In this document: positions 57,850 through 64,000 of the stretch, piece after piece
How positions within the stretch are numbered: position 1 is the first letter of the stretch
How the letters are laid out: each line of letters begins with the position of its first letter
Source of the DNA: CBDDFV01 sp965227335
GTDB lineage: Bacteria > Planctomycetota > Phycisphaerae > Phycisphaerales > SM1A02
Length of the DNA: 64,000 nucleotides
Reading direction: 5' to 3'
Assembly: GCA_965227335.1 (NCBI GenBank)
Contig: CBDDFV010000006.1
Coordinates: 357,118-421,117 of the forward strand
Made by a program: the position numbers and the translations under genes
The notes under the pieces: generated by a model
What the model saw: only the letters and a program-made list of their open reading frames with translations
What the model was told of the DNA's origin: nothing
Database searches by the model: none

Positions 57850-59937
57850 ATGTTCGAGATGCTGTTCAAGATTCTGATCATGATGCTCGGCTTCGGGCTG
57901 CTGATCTTCGTGCACGAGCTCGGGCATTTCCTCGCGGCGAAGTGGGCGGGGATCCGCACCGAGGCGTTCGCGGTGGGCATGGGGCCGGTGGCGTTCGCCT
58001 GGCGGAAGGGCGTGGGCTTCGCCCCGGGCTCGACGCACCAGAAGGTGGTGACGAAGACCGGCAGGGCGGCGATCTCCCTGACGGAGACGGAACTGAAGTC
58101 GCACGGGATCGGCGAGACGGAGTACTCGCTCCGCTGGCTGCCGATCGGCGGCTTCGTGAAGATGCTGGGGCAGGACGATCTCAACCCGACCGCCGCGTCC
58201 GGCGATCCGCGGAGTTACACGCAGACGCCGGTGTGGAAGCGGATGATCGTGGTGTCGGCGGGCGTGGTGGCGAACCTGATCCTGGCGGTGGGGTTCTTCA
58301 TCCTCGCCTTCGTGGTGGGGGTGAGCTTCGAGGGCCCCCGCATCGGCGACGTGGCCCCGACGCTGCCGGCGGGGAGCGCGATCGCGACGAACGCCTCGGA
58401 GCTGGGCGTCGAAAACGGCCGGATGCAGCCGGGCGACGTCGTCGCGCGGATCAACGGCGACGTCATGCGCACCTTTGCGGATGTGCGGAACGCGGTGGCG
58501 ATGGCGGGTCCGGACGAAACGCTCACGGTGGAAGTGGAGCGGGCGGGCCTCGAGACGCCGCTCGTCTACGAGGTGAAGCCGGAGAAGAGCCCGCTCGAAG
58601 GCCTGCTGAGCCTCGGCGTCGCCCCCGCGTTCACGACCACCCTGTATGACGACCCGCAGGTCAGCGCCTGGCTCGCCATGCGGGGGCTCGGCGACGAAGG
58701 CGTGGAGCCGGGCATGCGTCTGACCACCATCAACGGCGCGGCGGTCGAGCGTCTCGACCAGGTGCGGAACGTCATCGAATCATCCCGCGGCGCGCCGTTG
58801 AACCTCACCTACGCCGCGAACGACGGGACCGCCGTCAACGTCACGGTCGATGCGGACCCGCAACTCCAGCCGCTCATCCGGCCCGACGGCGCGCGGGAGC
58901 GAATCGACTTCGGTCTGCTGGGCCTGACCCCGCTGGTGCGGATCGAGCAGGTGACGCCGGAGAGTCCGAACGCGGACGTCATCCGCGCGGGCGACGTGGT
59001 GCTCAAAGTCGGCGGCGAGGACTATCCGACCATGTCGTCGTTTCGCGCGGCGATCATCGACCACACCGGCGGCCCGCTGCCGATGACGGTGCTCCGGAAC
59101 GGAGAACGCGTCTCCTTCGAGGCGACCCTGCGGAACCGCCAGGTCGGCGTCCTGCCGGGTCTGGCCCGAGATCTGCCGATGATCGCGACGCCGGTGACCA
59201 ACGCGAAGCCGCCCGCGACCCGCGAGAATCCCGAGCCGGACGTGGAGACGACGGCGATCGCCGGCCTCCCGCTGACCGGCGGAACGCTCATCCGCGCGAT
59301 CGACGACACGCCCGTGAACAACTGGCGTGAGATTCGCGCGGCGTTGCAGGCGGCGGGGGCGGGCGAGGTCGCGTTGACCGTGACCTACCCCATCGGCGGC
59401 GATGCGACGGACGCGACCGAGACGGTGGTCATGACCATCGGACCCGACGACGCCGCGCGTCTCGCTGACCTGACGTGGACGTCGAACCTTCTCGAGCCCT
59501 CCGCCTGGCGGCCGGAGCAGGTGCTGCTCAAGGCGTCGAACCCGGTGGAGGCGGTGTCGATGGGCGTCGACCAGTCGTGGAACATGATGGTGAACACCTA
59601 CTTCACCCTGCTGCGTCTGGTGCAGGGCACGGTGGGCGTGGAGCAGCTCCGCGGGCCGGTGGGGATCGTGCACATCGGGACCACGGTGGTTGATCGCGGG
59701 GCGATGTACTTCATCTTCTTCCTCGCCCTGATCAGCGTGAACCTGGCCGTCCTGAACTTCCTGCCGCTGCCGATCGTGGACGGCGGGCTCTTCCTGTTCC
59801 TCGTTTACGAGCGGTTCAAGGGCCGTCCGCCCTCGGTCGCCTTCCAGAACGCGGTGACGCTGGCGGGCATCGCCCTGCTGGCGACCCTGTTCCTGGTGGT
59901 GACCTATAACGACATCATGCGGATTGTCACGATGTGA
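57850..59937 (+). CDS. rseP: Site-2 protease RseP-like with about four PDZ repeats
   Basis: RseP is a membrane metalloprotease that cuts anti-sigma factors within the bilayer. The first helix has the zinc motif HELGH at residues 22-26. The third-helix motif LPIVDGG, with D644, is near the C-terminus. Between them lie four PDZ-like segments of roughly 70-85 residues (about 163-245, 250-335, 355-430 and 465-530), each with a G-D-x-V/L or GxxLxxI block such as MQPGDVVARING and IRAGDVVLKVGG. Usual RseP has 450 residues and two PDZ domains; this one has 695. TATGAT at 57802-57807 may be its own -10. Confidence 0.92.
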   Translation: MFEMLFKILIMMLGFGLLIFVHELGHFLAAKWAGIRTEAFAVGMGPVAFAWRKGVGFAPGSTHQKVVTKTGRAAISLTETELKSHGIGETEYSLRWLPIGGFVKMLGQDDLNPTAASGDPRSYTQTPVWKRMIVVSAGVVANLILAVGFFILAFVVGVSFEGPRIGDVAPTLPAGSAIATNASELGVENGRMQPGDVVARINGDVMRTFADVRNAVAMAGPDETLTVEVERAGLETPLVYEVKPEKSPLEGLLSLGVAPAFTTTLYDDPQVSAWLAMRGLGDEGVEPGMRLTTINGAAVERLDQVRNVIESSRGAPLNLTYAANDGTAVNVTVDADPQLQPLIRPDGARERIDFGLLGLTPLVRIEQVTPESPNADVIRAGDVVLKVGGEDYPTMSSFRAAIIDHTGGPLPMTVLRNGERVSFEATLRNRQVGVLPGLARDLPMIATPVTNAKPPATRENPEPDVETTAIAGLPLTGGTLIRAIDDTPVNNWREIRAALQAAGAGEVALTVTYPIGGDATDATETVVMTIGPDDAARLADLTWTSNLLEPSAWRPEQVLLKASNPVEAVSMGVDQSWNMMVNTYFTLLRLVQGTVGVEQLRGPVGIVHIGTTVVDRGAMYFIFFLALISVNLAVLNFLPLPIVDGGLFLFLVYERFKGRPPSVAFQNAVTLAGIALLATLFLVVTYNDIMRIVTM

Positions 59938-59973
59938 TCCGGTTTCCGCCGCGACCGGGGGCGTCGACCCCCG

Positions 59974-59979
59974 TATGAT
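59974..59979 (+). promoter_or_regulatory. Candidate -10 for leaderless typA transcript
   Basis: TATGAT ends 10 nt before ATG 59990, matching consensus at five of six bases. No Shine-Dalgarno sequence precedes the start. Transcription would begin about 3 nt before the ATG. No -35 was seen. Confidence 0.45.
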
Positions 59980-59989
59980 GCCGCCCCCT

Positions 59990-61849
<1,860 letters not shown>

Positions 61850-61892
61850 ACCCGCCCGCACCGCCTCCCGCACCCGCCTCCGAAGAATAATC

Positions 61893-61930
61893 GCCGCCGG
61901 ACGGGAATGATCCCGCCTGCGGCTTTGTTG
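61893..61930 (+). terminator. Rho-independent-type terminator after typA
   Basis: Outer stem GCCGC/GCGGC and inner stem CGGGA/TCCCG enclose an ATGA loop, with a small internal bulge, followed by TTTGTTG. It lies 44 nt past the typA stop. Confidence 0.7.
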
Positions 61931-62031
61931 ACCATTCAGTTCCGAATGATCAGCGTCGCCGGACGGCGGCGGATCACGAATCCGTTACTCGATCCCGGTC
62001 CGTGAGGGACCGGTCGCGAAGGAGCACTGCC

Positions 62032-62598
62032 ATGACCGATTTCACGATCCACACCAGGGACTCCGCGTCTTCCGAGGGCAAATCGGCGCTGGAGCGCACG
62101 CAGCAGGTGTTCGGCGGGATTCCGAACCTGATGGGCGGGCTCGCCGAGGCCCCGGCCGCCGCGGACGCATATCTGGAGCTGACGAAGCTGGTCGGCCGGA
62201 CGTCGTTCACGCCGACCGAGCGGCACGTCGTCTGGTTCACGTTCAACACGTACAACAACTGCGAATACTGCATGGCCGCGCACACGACGATGGCGAAGGG
62301 CGAGAAGATCGACGACGCCGTCATCGAGACCGCCCGCAACGAAGGCACGTACGACGATCCGAAGCTCGAAGCGTTGCGTTCGTTCGCGTACGCCGTCGCG
62401 GATCAGCGGGGGTGGGTGTCGGACGACGCGGTGCAGGCGTTCCTGGACGCCGGCTTCACGAAGCAGAACGTGCTGGAAGTGGTGCTGATCGCCGCCCACA
62501 AGACGCTGAGCAACTACGCGAACCACATCATCGGCACGCCGGTGGACGACATGTTCGCCAGTGCGACCTGGGAGAAGTCCACGGCGGGCGTCGGCTGA
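62032..62598 (+). CDS. Carboxymuconolactone decarboxylase/AhpD-like protein
   Basis: The 188-residue product is an alkylhydroperoxidase D-like helical protein. The redox motif NCEYCMAAH holds C77, C80 and H84, the C-x2-C-x3-H pattern of peroxidase members. It would reduce peroxides using a thiol partner, or serve an unknown thiol role. AAGGAG upstream of ATG 62032 is a strong ribosome binding site and excludes the longer frame from 62002. It converges on the channel gene. Confidence 0.92.
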   Translation: MTDFTIHTRDSASSEGKSALERTQQVFGGIPNLMGGLAEAPAAADAYLELTKLVGRTSFTPTERHVVWFTFNTYNNCEYCMAAHTTMAKGEKIDDAVIETARNEGTYDDPKLEALRSFAYAVADQRGWVSDDAVQAFLDAGFTKQNVLEVVLIAAHKTLSNYANHIIGTPVDDMFASATWEKSTAGVG

Positions 62599-62632
62599 TC
62601 CCGGACGCAGCTCGGTTAACCGAACCTCCACT

Positions 62633-62668
62633 CGACGACCGCTCCGCTGATCCGCGGGGCGGTTGTCG
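62633..62668. terminator. Shared hairpin between convergent genes
   Basis: CGACGACCGCTCCGC pairs with GCGGGGCGGTTGTCG (one mismatch, one G-U pair) around a 6-nt loop, ending at the stop codon of the channel gene. It could end transcripts from either side, although it has no T run. Confidence 0.5.
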
Positions 62669-63748
62669 TCAGGGCTGGGCGCCGAGGTAGCGGGCGATGG
62701 TCTGGCGCCACGTCGGCGCGTTGGTTTCCGCGAGCAGCGCCTGGTTGATCGCCTCGCGTCGGGGGCTGCCGGGCGGAAGGGCGACGCCGTAGCTCGCGGG
62801 TTCGAACGTGACGTCGAGCACGCGCAGGCGATCGTCGCCGGCTTCGCGGATGAGATACTGGAGAATCGGGGCGTCATGGACGACGGCGTCGACGTCGCCG
62901 GCGCGGAGCAGGTCGACCGCGGCCTCGATGGTGCTGGTCTGGCGGGCGACCACGCCGCGCCCTGCGAGCGTCTCGGCCGCAACGGTGTCGGCGGGAACCG
63001 CGACCCGGACGGTCGCGAGATCATCCGGCCCCTGCACCTTGCCGGAGAGCGTGCCGAGCGTGATGGCCGACGCGATGCCGCCGGTGAACGCCGCGATCAT
63101 GATCACGCTCGTGTACATCCAGACCAGCGCGACGAGTCGGCCGCCGAGCGTCACCGGCGCCTTGTCGCCGTACCCGACGGTCGTCATCGTGACCGCGGAC
63201 CACCAGAACCCGGACGCGATCCCCTTCGCCCCCCCGCCGAACTGCTCCGGATTCCGCCGGCGTTCGAACAGCCACACCAGCCCGCCGCTGATCAGCAGCA
63301 CCATCGCCAGCGCGCCGACCGCGGAGAGGAACGCGGGCGAAATCAGGCTCGCCCCCACTTCGACAAACGCCCCGAGCCACGAATCCTCCGCCGTCGTCGC
63401 GATGCCGAGACCCGACGTGTAGTACGCGTGGGAGAAGTCGACGTTCTCTTCGCGCTGTTCCGTCATCGTGATCGCCGCGATCGCGACATCCGCTTCGCCA
63501 CGTCCGACCTGGTCGAGCATGTCGTCAAGCGTCGCCGCCTCGAACTCGGTTGCGTACCCGAGACGCGCGGCGACGCGGGTCCAGAGATCGATCGAAATCC
63601 CCGTGTAGCCGCCCGCGCCGTCCTCCATCACGAACGGCGGGGCAATCTTCGTCAGCACCCGGAGCGGCGCATCACCCGAGGGCGGCGCCGCGACGACCGC
63701 GGATGTGAGAAGAGACAGACAGGCCACGATGAAGATGAAGTGTCGCAT
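62669..63748 (-). CDS. Ligand-gated potassium channel of GluR0 type
   Basis: The 359-residue product has a signal peptide (1-21). An amino-acid binding domain is split in two halves (about 27-115 and 240-355, periplasmic-binding-protein fold). Between them lies a pore module with a helix near 139-161, a pore loop TTVGYGDKAP (residues 189-198) and a final helix near 203-226. TVGYGD is the potassium selectivity filter, so this is a prokaryotic glutamate-receptor-like channel. The ligand is unknown. The ATG has no ribosome binding site, and TAGACT lies 6 nt upstream. Confidence 0.93.
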   Translation of the reverse strand: MRHFIFIVACLSLLTSAVVAAPPSGDAPLRVLTKIAPPFVMEDGAGGYTGISIDLWTRVAARLGYATEFEAATLDDMLDQVGRGEADVAIAAITMTEQREENVDFSHAYYTSGLGIATTAEDSWLGAFVEVGASLISPAFLSAVGALAMVLLISGGLVWLFERRRNPEQFGGGAKGIASGFWWSAVTMTTVGYGDKAPVTLGGRLVALVWMYTSVIMIAAFTGGIASAITLGTLSGKVQGPDDLATVRVAVPADTVAAETLAGRGVVARQTSTIEAAVDLLRAGDVDAVVHDAPILQYLIREAGDDRLRVLDVTFEPASYGVALPPGSPRREAINQALLAETNAPTWRQTIARYLGAQP

Positions 63749-63754
63749 GCGGGC

Positions 63755-63760
63755 AGTCTA
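63755..63760 (-). promoter_or_regulatory. Candidate -10 for leaderless channel gene
   Basis: TAGACT on the minus strand ends 6 nt before the channel gene ATG at 63748. There is no ribosome binding site, consistent with leaderless transcription; no -35 is evident. Confidence 0.4.
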
Positions 63761-63940
63761 CGACGCGATCAGCGGGGGCGCAGAAAAACAGCGCGACGTC
63801 GCCGCCGCGCTGGTGAGGATCAGAGCAATGCCGGCCCATACGTAGCGGCCGATGAACTGGCCGCGAAGTGCAGGGAGCGAGTGTGCGGCTGGCCCGCCGC
63901 GACGGAGCGGCGCCAACCAGTCCAGGAAGACGTCGACGCC
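63758..63940 (-). other. In-frame coding-like continuation beyond a stop codon
   Basis: Directly after the TAA at 63941-63943, the same minus-strand frame stays open for 60 codons to TAG at 63758. It reads GVDVFLDWLAPLRR and later a hydrophobic helix YVWAGIALILTSAAA. About four in five codons end in G or C, as in the genes here. There is no ATG; a TTG at 63916 is the only start-like codon. It could be a decayed C-terminus, a small membrane protein or chance. Confidence 0.25.
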
Positions 63941-64000
63941 TTACTCCGCGACGAGCCGCCAGCCTTCCGCGATGAGCGGCTGGGCCTTCTTGTACTTCAT
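63941..64000 (-). CDS. C-terminal end of a gene cut by the window edge
   Basis: The minus strand reads MKYKKAQPLIAEGWRLVAE and a TAA at 63941-63943. The ATG at 64000 may be internal to a gene extending beyond the window. Only 19 codons are visible, too few to name a family. Confidence 0.45.
   Translation of the reverse strand: MKYKKAQPLIAEGWRLVAE

Overview
The window is about two-thirds G+C by eye and carries an S10-spc-alpha ribosomal superoperon followed by housekeeping and envelope genes. A planctomycete of the Phycisphaerae type is the best guess. The reasons are a secreted protein with a PEP-CTERM-like end, a CPRCWYSM-type zinc ribbon membrane protein, a lipopolysaccharide-type gene set, an RNase E/G with long charged tails, and several proteins that resemble only planctomycete hypotheticals. 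This assignment is inference from gene content; no rRNA is present.

Region 1 (1-15996, minus strand) runs from rpsJ to a truncated rplQ: S10, L3, L4, L23, L2, S19, L22, S3, L16, L29, S17, L14, L24, L5, S14, S8, L6, L18, S5, L15, SecY, Map, IF-1, L36, S13, S11, RpoA, L17. L30 (rpmD), adenylate kinase and S4 (rpsD) are absent from their usual places. Intergenic gaps are unusually loose, often 50-100 nt and up to 236 nt. S14 and L36 have both lost most of their zinc ligands.

Region 2 (16376-26983) holds a secreted protein of unknown function, a BshC-like protein, a GT2 glycosyltransferase preceded by a palindromic operator, an OB-fold/HD phosphohydrolase, NAD(P)HX dehydratase, a secreted transglutaminase-like protein, lysS and a divergent pfkA.

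Region 3 (27035-38144) is an envelope polysaccharide block. A GmhB-like phosphatase fused to two membrane helices, a 107-residue unknown and a heptosyltransferase are joined by ATGA overlaps. They are followed by a WaaP-like kinase on the other strand, three unknowns, and a second plus-strand operon (WaaE-like GT2, O-antigen ligase/polymerase, membrane-anchored dual-specificity phosphatase, ArnT-like GT). A LpxH-like phosphoesterase and a GT4 enzyme close the block.

Region 4 (38185-51243) contains a redoxin/YkgJ/hypothetical operon, two sodium-coupled amino acid transporters (SNF and AGCS), a possible PD-(D/E)XK-fold protein, a UbiA-like membrane protein, plsY, yjbQ, a PEP-CTERM-like protein, and an ECF sigma/anti-sigma pair.

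Region 5 (51337-64000) contains PTS enzyme I, RNase E/G with an inserted IF2_N-like domain, dxr, an RseP-type protease with about four PDZ repeats, typA, an AhpD-like protein, a GluR0-like potassium channel and a truncated gene.

A feature that recurs across the window is a TANNNT hexamer 6-10 nt upstream of start codons that lack a Shine-Dalgarno sequence. This suggests that several of these genes are read from leaderless mRNAs.
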